Below are positions 37,966-47,524 of a DNA stretch of 64,000 nucleotides, one piece after another. A model generated the notes under the pieces. The model searched no databases. It was not told where the DNA came from and saw only the letters and a program-made list of their open reading frames with translations. The translations under genes were made by a program, and so were the position numbers. The stretch is taken from positions 425,084 through 489,083 of the forward strand of contig CAXBOO010000003.1 in assembly GCA_963977425.1 (NCBI GenBank), read 5' to 3'. Numbering within the stretch: position 1 is the first letter of the stretch; each line of letters begins with the position of its first letter. The DNA comes from CAXBOO01 sp963977425. GTDB taxonomy: Bacteria; Bacteroidota; Bacteroidia; Flavobacteriales_D; Luteibaculaceae.

Positions 37966-38940
37966 CTATTCCTCCATGGAATTATCCACAAAGGTTATTT
38001 TTTTGGTCGGTGCTATATTCACTCGTAAATCGAAAATATCAAAACGATTGTAATGCCCCAAAATGTCGTGCATTTGCTTTGGTTGTATGCATTTCGACAA
38101 ATCGATATCTGCATAGATAATTCCTTCATCATCAATCAAAGGCTCATCACCCGTAACCGCTCCGTTGGGTCCTATAAAACCTGAAAACGCAGAGTTTTCT
38201 CTGGTCAGCATTTCTTCAATGTTAGGCACATCGGGCTTTAAAGCTTCCATCATTTCTTTTGAGATGGTAGAACACGATACGATGGTAAACAATTTCCCTT
38301 CGAAAGAATGCGCAGCAGCTCGAATTTTAATGGCTTCGGCCATGTTATAATCCTTAGGCGCTACCGGCAATGAAATGTAGTTGGCAATGTGGATGAGTTC
38401 GCCCTGAGCCAGCAAAGTAAAACGAGCCAATGTATTGGTGTTTTCTCCACAGGCTAAAGTACCAATAGGACCTACTTTGGTAGGATATACTTTTAACGAT
38501 GAACCATCACCGCTTGTCCAAGTCAGTTTTTCGGCCCAGGTAGGCACCAACTTTCTGTGTTTGCCAATTACTTCGCCGGTTTCGCTGATGATGAGGTTGG
38601 TATTGTATATCTCACCAAAACTATCGCCACGTTCGTTGATGCCGATAACCACTTGCATGCTATACTCTTTGGCGGCTTCGTACAAACGCAACATATCAGT
38701 ACATTCAGTCGTTACCGAGTTTTTGTACAACACTTCGTACCACTTACTACCTTCAACGGGTGTCATTACCCAATTCCAATACGGATAACCAGCAACAAAC
38801 ACTTCAGGAAAAGCAATAAGGCTAGCTCCATTCTCATGAGCAGTTTTTATAAAACCTATGGCTTTGTCTATGGTAGCTGCCACATCCATAAAAACAGGAC
38901 TGGTCTGAACGGTAGCTGCTTTAAATTTTTGAAATTCCAT
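37966..38940 (-). CDS. Nitrilase-family carbon-nitrogen hydrolase
   Basis: The start is the ATG at 38940 (MEFQKFKAATVQTSPVF), 2 bp after the thioesterase stop, giving 324 residues. The catalytic triad is intact: Glu46 (FPEVFVAGYPYW), Lys130 (KHRKLVPTW) and Cys164 (ACGENTNTLARF). The CGENTN form and KxxPTWxEKLxW stretch are those of true nitrilases that turn a nitrile into a carboxylic acid and ammonia. It is tightly packed in the aromatic operon, so an aromatic nitrile or related amide entering the aryl-CoA pathway is plausible. The substrate is inference. Confidence 0.87.
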   Translation of the reverse strand: MEFQKFKAATVQTSPVFMDVAATIDKAIGFIKTAHENGASLIAFPEVFVAGYPYWNWVMTPVEGSKWYEVLYKNSVTTECTDMLRLYEAAKEYSMQVVIGINERGDSFGEIYNTNLIISETGEVIGKHRKLVPTWAEKLTWTSGDGSSLKVYPTKVGPIGTLACGENTNTLARFTLLAQGELIHIANYISLPVAPKDYNMAEAIKIRAAAHSFEGKLFTIVSCSTISKEMMEALKPDVPNIEEMLTRENSAFSGFIGPNGAVTGDEPLIDDEGIIYADIDLSKCIQPKQMHDILGHYNRFDIFDLRVNIAPTKKITFVDNSMEE

Positions 38941-38941
38941 A

Positions 38942-39373
38942 TTAATTATCTGTTTTTTCAGCCACAAAAGGCTTGATTTTTGACACTATTTCATCTGAAA
39001 AAGCTTCAGATTTTACGGTTTGTCTATCGGGAGATATGCTAACATTAACCAATGTAACTGTTCCCTCTAAACAGGTTTTCCCCAATTCATTTTCAAATTT
39101 GAATCCGCAATTCATTGAAGACGACCCTAGTTTATTTACCCACAATTTCTTTTGCAGTATTTCTCCTAGCCTAGCTGGTTGTTTAAAACTTACTTTAAGA
39201 TCGACAGTAGGTATGCCGTTGGTTTCGTGCATGCTTTCAAACGGTCGCTTGAGTTCTTCGGCAAACCAATCTTCTACCAATCCATTGAGCATCTCGAAAA
39301 AACGTGGGTAAAAGACAATACCGGCATAATCGATGTGCTGAAATCGGACTTTTTCTGAGCGTATAAATTCCAT
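38942..39373 (-). CDS. 4-hydroxybenzoyl-CoA thioesterase-family hotdog thioesterase
   Basis: A 143-residue hotdog-fold protein. The N-terminal HIDYAGIVFYPRFFEMLNGL motif, with the active-site aspartate, is that of the Pseudomonas-type 4-hydroxybenzoyl-CoA thioesterase family. It sits between the CoA ligase (1-bp gap) and the nitrilase (1-bp gap). In this pathway it would hydrolyse the hydroxylated aryl-CoA, for example gentisyl-CoA, to the free acid for ring cleavage. Confidence 0.87.
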   Translation of the reverse strand: MEFIRSEKVRFQHIDYAGIVFYPRFFEMLNGLVEDWFAEELKRPFESMHETNGIPTVDLKVSFKQPARLGEILQKKLWVNKLGSSSMNCGFKFENELGKTCLEGTVTLVNVSISPDRQTVKSEAFSDEIVSKIKPFVAEKTDN

Positions 39374-39374
39374 A

Positions 39375-41009
39375 TTAATCTTCCAATAATTTTTCTTTTA
39401 ATCTAAAGCGTTGCACTTTACCTGTTTGGGTTTTTGGCAATGCATCTACAAAACATATTTTGCGAGGATACTTGTACGGTGCAGCATTGTTTTTAAACCA
39501 ATCTTGAATTTCCTTTGCCAAATCGTTGCTCGCTTTTACTTTGTCTTTTAAAACAATAGCGGCACAAACCAACATACCACGCTCAGAATCTGGAATACCC
39601 GTTACGGCACATTCCAAAACATTATCGTGGCTGAGCAAAACATTCTCCACTTCTATGGCGGCAATGTTGTATCCAGAAGAAATGATCATGTCATCGCCAC
39701 GAGCAACATACCAAAAGTAGCCGTCTTCATCTCGCTTGAAAAGATCGCCTGTTATGTTCCAACCGTTTTGAACATAGTCGCTTTGTTTATCGGGCCTGTT
39801 CAAATATTTGCAGCCCGTAATGCCTTTTACTGCCAGTTTGCCAATGGTGTTTGGTTCTACCTCATCGCCTGCATCGTTTACAACTTTGGCTTCGTAACCA
39901 GGCATGGCTAAGCCCGTAGCGCCTGGCTTCATGTTATCTTCATTTGAGGAAATAAAAATGTGCAACATTTCTGTAGCCCCTATGCCATCGATAATTTTTA
40001 AACCTGTACTCTTGTACCATTCTTCCCAAATTTGAACCGATAAGGTTTCTCCTGCAGAAATGCACTTTCTCAAGCTAGAAATATCGTAATCGGCAATTTT
40101 TGTTTGAATAACCCGCCAAGCTGTAGGTGCAGTAAAACAAATACTGACTTTGAATTCTTGTATAGCTGCTAGAATATTATCCGGACTAGGTTTTTCTAAC
40201 ATAAAACTAGACGCTCCATAATACATGGGAAACAATACCAAGCCACCCAATCCAAAAGTAAAACCAATGGGAGGGCTTCCAATGAAAACATCTTCGGTTT
40301 TAGGTTGCAGCGAATATCTTGGAAATGCTTCGCAAATATTGAGAATATCCGAATGATAATGCGCTGTCATTTTCGGCAAACCTGTTGTCCCCGAAGTAAA
40401 TCCAATTAGGGCAACTGTATTGGGTTTAGACTTATAGTTATCAAAATTTGAATCGTATTTTTCTATGGCCTCTTCAAGCGAAAAACATTCTTTTTCTAAT
40501 CCATCAAAAAACGAAAGGTGCTTCAAAAACTTAGTGTCTGTTGCCTCTAATTCTTCGCGCAATCGGTTATCGCACAAAGCATGGCTTATTTCTGCACAGT
40601 TTATGATGGTATTCAACTCTTTTGTTCTTAGCAGCGGCATGGTCGTAACAACTACCCCTCCTGCTTTGATAACGCCATACCAACAAGCTACCACCATGGG
40701 ATTGTTCGCCGAACGAAGCAAAACCCTATTGCCTGGCACTAAATGCAAATCGTGCACCAAATGATGCGCTATTTTATTGGCGATAACGTGTAATTTTTGA
40801 TAGGTCCACACGGCATTATCAGATCGTAGGCAAATGCTATCACCCTTACCATTTTCTATATGACTATCGAGCAAACGGTGTGCGCAATTGAGGTATTCAC
40901 CAAATTGAGGAAATCCGTAAGGGTACAAATATTCCGGTTGATCTTCGATTTTAGGAAGATGTTTATGAGCGAAATTATCGGGATAATGTTGAAATTGGTC
41001 TGGGGTCAT
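39375..41009 (-). CDS. Aryl-CoA ligase (2-aminobenzoate/salicylate-type)
   Basis: A 544-residue AMP-forming acyl-CoA ligase. It has the P-loop GFTSGTTGLPKMTAHYH, the core motif DGIGATEMLHIF and the C-terminal lysine in KTQTGKVQRFRLKE. The N-terminal layout (LYPYGFPQFGEYLNCAHRLLD) resembles 2-aminobenzoate-CoA ligases of the benzoate-CoA ligase family. It probably activates salicylate or anthranilate at the start of the pathway. The gap to the downstream thioesterase is 1 bp. Confidence 0.87.
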   Translation of the reverse strand: MTPDQFQHYPDNFAHKHLPKIEDQPEYLYPYGFPQFGEYLNCAHRLLDSHIENGKGDSICLRSDNAVWTYQKLHVIANKIAHHLVHDLHLVPGNRVLLRSANNPMVVACWYGVIKAGGVVVTTMPLLRTKELNTIINCAEISHALCDNRLREELEATDTKFLKHLSFFDGLEKECFSLEEAIEKYDSNFDNYKSKPNTVALIGFTSGTTGLPKMTAHYHSDILNICEAFPRYSLQPKTEDVFIGSPPIGFTFGLGGLVLFPMYYGASSFMLEKPSPDNILAAIQEFKVSICFTAPTAWRVIQTKIADYDISSLRKCISAGETLSVQIWEEWYKSTGLKIIDGIGATEMLHIFISSNEDNMKPGATGLAMPGYEAKVVNDAGDEVEPNTIGKLAVKGITGCKYLNRPDKQSDYVQNGWNITGDLFKRDEDGYFWYVARGDDMIISSGYNIAAIEVENVLLSHDNVLECAVTGIPDSERGMLVCAAIVLKDKVKASNDLAKEIQDWFKNNAAPYKYPRKICFVDALPKTQTGKVQRFRLKEKLLED

Positions 41010-41014
41010 TTCGC

Positions 41015-43309
41015 TTATTTTTTGGTTTGATGACTTTCTGGTTTCAAAGCTTTTTTCATGCCTTCGACCATTCTGCGCTCCGATTTCTTAAAGGGATACA
41101 AGTGGCTTTTGCCTGCTGTATACGGTGGCGGTACATCTGCATCAATTTGTTCGTATGCCATGGCATTTCTCACAAAATAAGGATCGAGCAATAAAGGACG
41201 CCCTAATGCCACTAAGTCGGCTTTGTTGTTGAGTAAAATGGTATTGATTTGATCTATGTCTTGAATGTACCCACACGTTATTGTAGGAACATCGGCTTTG
41301 TTCTTAATGATGTCGGAAAACGGCGTTTGCCACATTCTCCCCATTTTAGGTTTTTGATAACTCACCGTATTGCCAGTAGAAACATGGATGATATCGGCCC
41401 CTGCTTTTGAGAAAGCTTCAGATATGATGATGCTCTCTGCTTCGGTCGTTCCGCCTTCTGCCCAATCGCAAGCGGATATTCTTACCGACATTGGTTTATC
41501 TTTAGGCCACGCTTTTCTCATGGCTTCAAAAACTGCCAACGGGTATTTTAGTCGTGCATGAATATCGCCTCCAAATTCGTCAGAACGATGATTGGTTAAA
41601 GGCGAAATGAAACTTCCTAATAAAAAACCGTGATGGGCTTGTAATTCTATCATATCAAAACCAGCGGCATCGGCATATTGTACTGCGCGAACAAAAGCTG
41701 TTTTTATAGAATCCATATAAGACACATCCATAGATTTCGGGACATCGCCATCGGGTTTGAATGGAATGGCCGAAGCTGCTAATAGTTGGTGCTTTACTTC
41801 AGGCGTTTTTGCTTCCCATGGAATTTTACCGCCGCCTTTCGGACCTGAATGACCCAACTGCACGGCTATTTTACTTGTGGAATTTTGATGAATAAAATCA
41901 GTAACTGCTTTCCAAGCTTTGCTTTGCTCTTCGTTGAACAAACCCGCGCATCCATTAGTAATTCTACCTTCTGATGATACAGCAGTCATTTCTGCTATAA
42001 TGAGTCCGACACCACCTAAAGCACGAGTTCCATAATGAACTTTATGCCAATCGTTTACCACTCCTTCCTTCGCTTTGTATTGCCCCATAGGAGCCATTAC
42101 AATTCTATTTTCAATAGGCATACTTCCTATTGTATAAGAAGCAAAAGCAGCTGGTAAGTTTTTATTGTTGGTATGGTGCAAAGCATTGTATTCCTCCAAA
42201 ACTTTTTGAGTAAAAGAAGCATCGCGAATGGCCATGTTTTCGAAGGTTACTTTTTTCGCTCGGGTCATAACTCCAAAAGCAAATTGATTGAATGGCTTCG
42301 ATATATGTCTATCCATGTTTTCAAACCAATCCAAAGACACTTCTGCCGCATATTGAATCATTTCAACCCTGTTTCGGCGGGCAGCATCGTACTGCTCAAA
42401 TGCTTTGTTGCAATTGTCAGTATTGGCTACAATGGCATCGGATAAAGCAATAGCACTCTCCATAGCCAATTTTGTACCCGAACCTATGCTATAATGAGCT
42501 GTAGCTTTGGCATCGCCTAATAAAACAATATTGTCTTTGCTCCATTTATCGTTGGTAATATGTGGAAAATGACGCCAATGCGATCGATTGGAAATCAAAC
42601 CATGACCGTCCAATTCCTCTTTAAAGTAATCTTGGATTTTAGCAATGGTATCTTCTTCATCCAATTCTTTAAAGCCGCATTTCTCGTAAGTTTCTGGCGT
42701 GCATTCAAAAATCCAAGTACTTATGTTTTCTTCGTATTGATAACTGTGCGCCACTATAGGACCATGCTCTGTATTTCTAAAAAAATACGTGAAGGCATCC
42801 AATGGTTTCGTTGAGCCCATCCACACAAATCGGTTTCGCTTTTGCTCAATTTTTGTTCCGAAGTGTTCGGCCAATCCTTGCCTTACCTTACTACCTATTC
42901 CATCAGCGGCTACAACTATATCGTAATCGTTTTGAACATCCGTGTGTGTTTTCTCGGTTTCGAAATGAAGATTAACACCTTCTTCTGAGCATCGCTGTTG
43001 TAGCAATTGCAACAATTTTTTGCGCGAACAACCACAAAAACCATTTCCAGAGATGCGTACTTTTTCACCATCTCTAGCTACATCCAATTCATCCCAATAA
43101 GCAAAATTGGTTCGAATAAGGTCGTATGATTTTGGATCTCGGGTTAAAAATTCACTTAAAGTTTCATCAGAAAACACAACACCAAAACCAAAAGAATCGT
43201 CGGCTTTGTTTCTCTCAAACACATCGATTTGTGCCGAAGGCAAAGCCATTTTAGTGAGTATAGAAAAATACAAGCCTCCTGGGCCTCCTCCAATTACTGC
43301 AATCTTCAT
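41015..43309 (-). CDS. Bifunctional salicylyl-CoA 5-hydroxylase / OYE-type oxidoreductase
   Basis: A 764-residue fusion. The N-terminal 390 residues are an FAD-dependent aromatic hydroxylase (VIGGGPGGLYFSILTK at the start, GDAKATAHYSIGSGTK for FAD binding). From about residue 395 an Old Yellow Enzyme-type FMN domain follows (NRIVMAPMGQYKAKEG, IELQAHHGFLLGSFISPLTN). This architecture is known for 2-aminobenzoyl-CoA monooxygenase/reductase and salicylyl-CoA 5-hydroxylase proteins. It would introduce the 5-hydroxyl needed for gentisate-type cleavage. It shares 1 bp with the upstream flavin reductase gene. Confidence 0.9.
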   Translation of the reverse strand: MKIAVIGGGPGGLYFSILTKMALPSAQIDVFERNKADDSFGFGVVFSDETLSEFLTRDPKSYDLIRTNFAYWDELDVARDGEKVRISGNGFCGCSRKKLLQLLQQRCSEEGVNLHFETEKTHTDVQNDYDIVVAADGIGSKVRQGLAEHFGTKIEQKRNRFVWMGSTKPLDAFTYFFRNTEHGPIVAHSYQYEENISTWIFECTPETYEKCGFKELDEEDTIAKIQDYFKEELDGHGLISNRSHWRHFPHITNDKWSKDNIVLLGDAKATAHYSIGSGTKLAMESAIALSDAIVANTDNCNKAFEQYDAARRNRVEMIQYAAEVSLDWFENMDRHISKPFNQFAFGVMTRAKKVTFENMAIRDASFTQKVLEEYNALHHTNNKNLPAAFASYTIGSMPIENRIVMAPMGQYKAKEGVVNDWHKVHYGTRALGGVGLIIAEMTAVSSEGRITNGCAGLFNEEQSKAWKAVTDFIHQNSTSKIAVQLGHSGPKGGGKIPWEAKTPEVKHQLLAASAIPFKPDGDVPKSMDVSYMDSIKTAFVRAVQYADAAGFDMIELQAHHGFLLGSFISPLTNHRSDEFGGDIHARLKYPLAVFEAMRKAWPKDKPMSVRISACDWAEGGTTEAESIIISEAFSKAGADIIHVSTGNTVSYQKPKMGRMWQTPFSDIIKNKADVPTITCGYIQDIDQINTILLNNKADLVALGRPLLLDPYFVRNAMAYEQIDADVPPPYTAGKSHLYPFKKSERRMVEGMKKALKPESHQTKK

Positions 43310-43917
43310 TATAATGCTCTTTTTATTGAAAACACATCGCCTAAGGTTGCATAATTAGAACCTGCCAAACGAGCTACGGGTTTGTATTTATCTAGGTCTA
43401 TTCTGTTTTTTTCCATCAATATAGAATCGTCAACATGCATGGCTAAAATCTTACCGATGATGATGGCTGCTCCTCCATTTTTGTGATCTTCCAGAAAATA
43501 ATGATGCACCATTTCGCATTCAAAATGCACTAAGCTTTCTTTCACCCTTTTAGGAGCAATCATATCCGAATCGATGGCTGTAAGACCTGCCAACTCAAAC
43601 TCATCAACAGAAGCATCAACAGGTGCTGAAGTGGCATTCATTTTCTCAACCAATTCTTCGGTAACCAAATTGACCACAAACTGTTTATTGGCCAATACAT
43701 TATTGAGCGTGTCTTTATTTTTATCGCCAGTTCTTACAGTAGAAAACATCAAATGCGGCGGATCTTCACCAACAGCATTGAAGAAAGAAAACGGGGCTAA
43801 ATTGTTGGTGCCATTAGCATCTACAGTAGATACCCAAGCTATGGGACGTGGAATGATGGTACCTGTCAATATTTTATAAAGTACAGACGACTCTGTATCA
43901 TGGCTTAAGAAGCGCAT
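43309..43917 (-). CDS. Flavin reductase-like domain protein
   Basis: A 202-residue FMN-binding split-barrel protein: TIIPRPIAWVSTVDANGTNNLAPFSFFN (seen in parts) and PPHLMFSTV are typical of the flavin reductase (DIM6/NTAB) family. It is the first gene of the minus-strand aromatic operon, overlapping the start of the hydroxylase by 1 bp, and may supply reduced flavin. Confidence 0.87.
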   Translation of the reverse strand: MRFLSHDTESSVLYKILTGTIIPRPIAWVSTVDANGTNNLAPFSFFNAVGEDPPHLMFSTVRTGDKNKDTLNNVLANKQFVVNLVTEELVEKMNATSAPVDASVDEFELAGLTAIDSDMIAPKRVKESLVHFECEMVHHYFLEDHKNGGAAIIIGKILAMHVDDSILMEKNRIDLDKYKPVARLAGSNYATLGDVFSIKRAL

Positions 43918-44057
43918 ATATGTGCATTGGTTCGATGGATTGGTAAACTAATAAATTTGTTTTCGTTCTTCAGAACTTCCTTTCCTCAACCTTGTAAAGC
44001 CTAATATTTATTTACAAACTACAATACCACAAGGATGCAAAATAGATGAAAGTCAAT

Positions 44058-44087
44058 TTTGATAATACATTATAAGCACTAAATTTG
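44058..44087 (+). promoter_or_regulatory. Bacteroidota-type promoter of icd
   Basis: TTTG at 44058-44061 and TAAATTTG at 44080-44087 match the -33 and -7 consensus with an 18-bp gap. The predicted leader before the icd ATG at 44155 is about 60 nt. Confidence 0.6.
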
Positions 44088-44154
44088 TGCAACTGAGCAA
44101 AATAGGCTTTGTAACTATTGTCTTTGCTTTTTTTTCAACCCTAAAAACCATACA

Positions 44155-46395
44155 ATGGCAAACAATCCAAAGATTATTTACACCATCACGGACGAAGCTC
44201 CTGCATTAGCAACTTATTCATTACTACCTATAGTACAAGCATTTACTTCGAGTGCAGGTATCGATGTTGAGACAAAGGATATCTCTTTGGCGGCTAGAAT
44301 TTTGTCTGTATTTCCTGATTTTCTTTCTGATGATCAGCGTTTAGTTGATGAATTGGCTTTGTTGGGTGATATTGTAAAAAAAGCTGACGCTAACATTATA
44401 AAGCTACCAAACATCTCGGCTTCTATGCCTCAGTTGTCTGCCGCTATTACTGAATTGCAAGAAAAAGGATTCAATATTCCGAACTACCCATTGGATGCAA
44501 AAACAGATGCTGAAAAAGAGATTAAATCTCGTTACGACAAAATCAAAGGTAGTGCTGTAAACCCTGTTTTAAGAGAAGGTAACTCTGACAGACGTGCTCC
44601 TAAAGCCGTAAAAAACTACGCTAAGAAAAACCCACATTCTATGGGTGCTTGGAGTTCTGATTCTAAAACGCACATTGCCACTATGGCTTCGGGTGATTTT
44701 AGAGCCAATGAAAAATCGGTAACTCTTGAAAAAGACGATACTGTTAGCATCAATTTTATCGGAGCCAACGGAGAAAGTAAAAAACTGAAAGAACTAAACG
44801 TTTTAAAAGGTGAAATAATCGACGCTACTTATTTAAGTAAAAAGGCATTATTGACTTTCTTAGACAGTGAGATAGCAAATTCTAAAAAAGAAAATGTTTT
44901 GTTTTCATTGCATATGAAAGCAACCATGATGAAGATTTCTGACCCAATTATTTTTGGTCACGCAGTAAAAGTATACTTCAAAGATTTGTTCGCAAAGCAT
45001 GATGAAACATTCAAAGAATTGGGCGTAAACGTTCGCAACGGTTTTGGAGATTTATTATCGAAAATTGAAACCTTACCTACCGACAAAAAAGAAACCATTT
45101 TGGCTGACATTCAAGCCGTATATGCTTCACAGCCAGACATGGCAATGGTAGATTCTGATAAAGGCATCACCAACTTACACGTACCTTCTGACATCATCAT
45201 CGATGCTTCATTACCAGCTATGCTTCGTAGCTCTGGTCAAATGTGGAACAAAGAAGGAAAATTACAAGACACTAAAGCCGTAGTTCCGGATAGCAGTTAC
45301 GCTCACTTATACCAAGCTGTTATCGATTTCTCTAAAAAGCATGGTGCTTTCGATCCAACTACTATGGGTACTGTTCCTAACATTGGTTTGATGGCTCAAA
45401 AAGCTGAAGAATACGGATCGCACGACAAGACTTTTGAAATGACGGCCGATGGTAAAGTACAAGTGACCGATGCCAGCGGAAACATTTTGATGGAAAATAC
45501 TGTTGAAGAAGGCGACATCTGGAGAATGTGTCAGGTAAAAGACGCTCCAATCAAAGACTGGGTTAAACTTGCTGTAAACAGAGCTAGAGCTACTGGATGG
45601 CCAACTGTTTTTTGGTTGGACGAAAACCGTGCACACGACGCACAGTTGATCAAAAAAGTAAATACTTACCTAAAAGATCACGACACCAATGGTTTAGATA
45701 TTAAAATCATGAACCAAGTAGACGCTTGTATGTACACATTAGAGCGCGTTAAAAACGGAGAAAATACCAACTCTGTTACTGGTAACGTATTGCGTGATTA
45801 CTTAACTGATTTGTTCCCGATTTTAGAACTTGGTACATCTGCAAAAATGTTGTCTATTGTACCTTTGATGGCCGGTGGCGGTTTATTTGAAACAGGTGCA
45901 GGTGGATCGGCTCCTAAACACGTTCAACAATTCATATCTGAAGGTCACCTACGTTGGGATTCACTAGGAGAATTTTTAGCCTTAGCAGTATCGTTAGAGC
46001 ACATCGCTGTAACTACAGGAAACAAAAAGGCACAAGTTTTAGCTGATACATTAGATGAGGCTACTGGTTTATTCTTAGATAACGACAAATCACCATCTAG
46101 AAAAGTAAACCAATTAGACAACAGAGGATCGCACTTCTACTTGGCTATGTATTGGGCTCAACTTCTTGCTAAACAGGACGATGACGCAGATTTGAAAGCA
46201 AACTTTAGCGCAATAGCAAAAGAATTAAGCGACAATGAAACAACCATCGTTTCTGAGCTAAACAATGCACAAGGAAGCGCTATGGATCTTGGAGGATACT
46301 ACTTACCTATCGTAGAAAAAACTTCTCATGCTATGAGACCAAGTGCAACATTGAATACCATTTTGGATAAAATGTTGAGCACTGTAAACGCTTAA
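44155..46395 (+). CDS. icd: Monomeric NADP-dependent isocitrate dehydrogenase
   Basis: A 746-residue monomeric-type (IDH-II) isocitrate dehydrogenase, which decarboxylates isocitrate to 2-oxoglutarate with NADP in the TCA cycle. Length and family stretches (ITDEAPALATYSLLPIVQAF, NSDRRAPKAVKNYAKKNPH, GWPTVFWLDENRAHD, MAGGGLFETGAGGSAPKH) are diagnostic; it is unrelated in fold to the dimeric enzyme. It is a single-gene unit with its own promoter and terminator. Confidence 0.96.
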   Translation: MANNPKIIYTITDEAPALATYSLLPIVQAFTSSAGIDVETKDISLAARILSVFPDFLSDDQRLVDELALLGDIVKKADANIIKLPNISASMPQLSAAITELQEKGFNIPNYPLDAKTDAEKEIKSRYDKIKGSAVNPVLREGNSDRRAPKAVKNYAKKNPHSMGAWSSDSKTHIATMASGDFRANEKSVTLEKDDTVSINFIGANGESKKLKELNVLKGEIIDATYLSKKALLTFLDSEIANSKKENVLFSLHMKATMMKISDPIIFGHAVKVYFKDLFAKHDETFKELGVNVRNGFGDLLSKIETLPTDKKETILADIQAVYASQPDMAMVDSDKGITNLHVPSDIIIDASLPAMLRSSGQMWNKEGKLQDTKAVVPDSSYAHLYQAVIDFSKKHGAFDPTTMGTVPNIGLMAQKAEEYGSHDKTFEMTADGKVQVTDASGNILMENTVEEGDIWRMCQVKDAPIKDWVKLAVNRARATGWPTVFWLDENRAHDAQLIKKVNTYLKDHDTNGLDIKIMNQVDACMYTLERVKNGENTNSVTGNVLRDYLTDLFPILELGTSAKMLSIVPLMAGGGLFETGAGGSAPKHVQQFISEGHLRWDSLGEFLALAVSLEHIAVTTGNKKAQVLADTLDEATGLFLDNDKSPSRKVNQLDNRGSHFYLAMYWAQLLAKQDDDADLKANFSAIAKELSDNETTIVSELNNAQGSAMDLGGYYLPIVEKTSHAMRPSATLNTILDKMLSTVNA

Positions 46396-46415
46396 TAGCA
46401 AAACAATAACTTATT

Positions 46416-46450
46416 AAAAGGCCGCACAGCATATGTTGCGGTCTTTTTTT
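46416..46450 (+). terminator. Terminator of icd
   Basis: The stem AAAAGGCCGCA/TGTTGCGGTCTTTT with a T-run follows the icd stop at 46395. Confidence 0.85.
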
Positions 46451-46524
46451 TGCCTAAAATTTCCGTTTGTCAAATTATTGAAACCTCAACAGTCTCAATT
46501 ATTACTTTTATAAAAAGCCACATC

Positions 46525-47031
46525 ATGAAAAAAGTACTCTTCGCACTTACTAGTCTTATCTTATTGATAGCCTGTGTAAACCCAACAAAGCAATACACCA
46601 AAGTTGATAGCAAAAAAATTATTGGGACATATAGTGTTGATATTTCTCCGATGTTCAAACAATTAAAAAGCGACAGCAACGACAATGGACTGGCACAACT
46701 AGGAAAAGGATTTGCCTTACTTATGTTGAACAGTGTAGACATTGCCATTAAATTTGCACCAGACAATAAAGGTTACATACAAATTGAGGGCGGCGATATA
46801 GAGTTAGAAGGTATGGTAAATGGCACAAAACTTACCGATGACAATGCATTCAACTACACCATAAAGAATGACAGCTTATTGATGATAAAAAGCTTAGACG
46901 ACAACGTTTACGAAGATTGGGCTATCATCAAAAAAATACACGGCGATTACAGCAGTTTGCAATTGCAATTCGTAAACGACGATTTAAACAATGTTACTTT
47001 GAACTTGGATAAAGTGAAAGCGAGTAAATAA
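46525..47031 (+). CDS. Small lipoprotein of unknown function
   Basis: The start is the ATG at 46525 (MKKVLFALTSLILLIAC); 25 upstream codons are open but overlap the icd terminator. The lipobox cysteine is residue 17. The 168-residue protein contains a beta-rich domain (YIQIEGGDIELEGMVNGTKL). It ends 1 bp before the stop of the converging gene. Function unknown. Confidence 0.72.
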   Translation: MKKVLFALTSLILLIACVNPTKQYTKVDSKKIIGTYSVDISPMFKQLKSDSNDNGLAQLGKGFALLMLNSVDIAIKFAPDNKGYIQIEGGDIELEGMVNGTKLTDDNAFNYTIKNDSLLMIKSLDDNVYEDWAIIKKIHGDYSSLQLQFVNDDLNNVTLNLDKVKASK

Positions 47032-47032
47032 C

Positions 47033-47524
47033 TCAATCCAAAGCATGCATTTTATAAACTGGAGGTAAACCTTGTGGATAACGTGCGTATTTACTCAACT
47101 CTTCATACGTAGTCTCGTCCGAGTATATTTTGTAATCTTTATTTGATTCAACCAGCACAGCTCCTAAAACCAAGGCATTGAAGGGCAGTGTTACAATCGC
47201 AAATACACCATGCGATAGTGGCAACAACATATTCAAGGTTACTTTACTGTTTAACCCTTTGGCAAATTGGAGTTTATATTGCATTATTCCACTGGTTTTA
47301 ATTTGTGTTGGGTAATTGAATCCCTCCATCATTACAGTGATGCGTTCATTATTGCTCGACAACAACTCCCCTTCTATTTTTCTTCCATTGAGTAATGTAA
47401 CCTTAATGAATCCTCCGTGCACACTTACAGCAGCATCTACAGCATTTGGCACATAACTCGGCAAACTACAGGAAGCCGTAAAAGCCATTGTAGCTATCAA
47501 AACAACAATTCTACTGATCTTCAT
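47033..47524 (-). CDS. Lipoprotein of unknown function
   Basis: A 163-residue protein with a lipoprotein signal (IATMAFTASC). The mature part has an Sm-like or short beta barrel pattern (FIKVTLLNGRKIEGELLSSN) and a hydrophobic segment near the C-terminal half (GVFAIVTLPFNALVLGAVLV). Its start overlaps the 3' end of the upstream 541-codon gene by 14 bp, so the two are coupled. Confidence 0.7.
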   Translation of the reverse strand: MKISRIVVLIATMAFTASCSLPSYVPNAVDAAVSVHGGFIKVTLLNGRKIEGELLSSNNERITVMMEGFNYPTQIKTSGIMQYKLQFAKGLNSKVTLNMLLPLSHGVFAIVTLPFNALVLGAVLVESNKDYKIYSDETTYEELSKYARYPQGLPPVYKMHALD

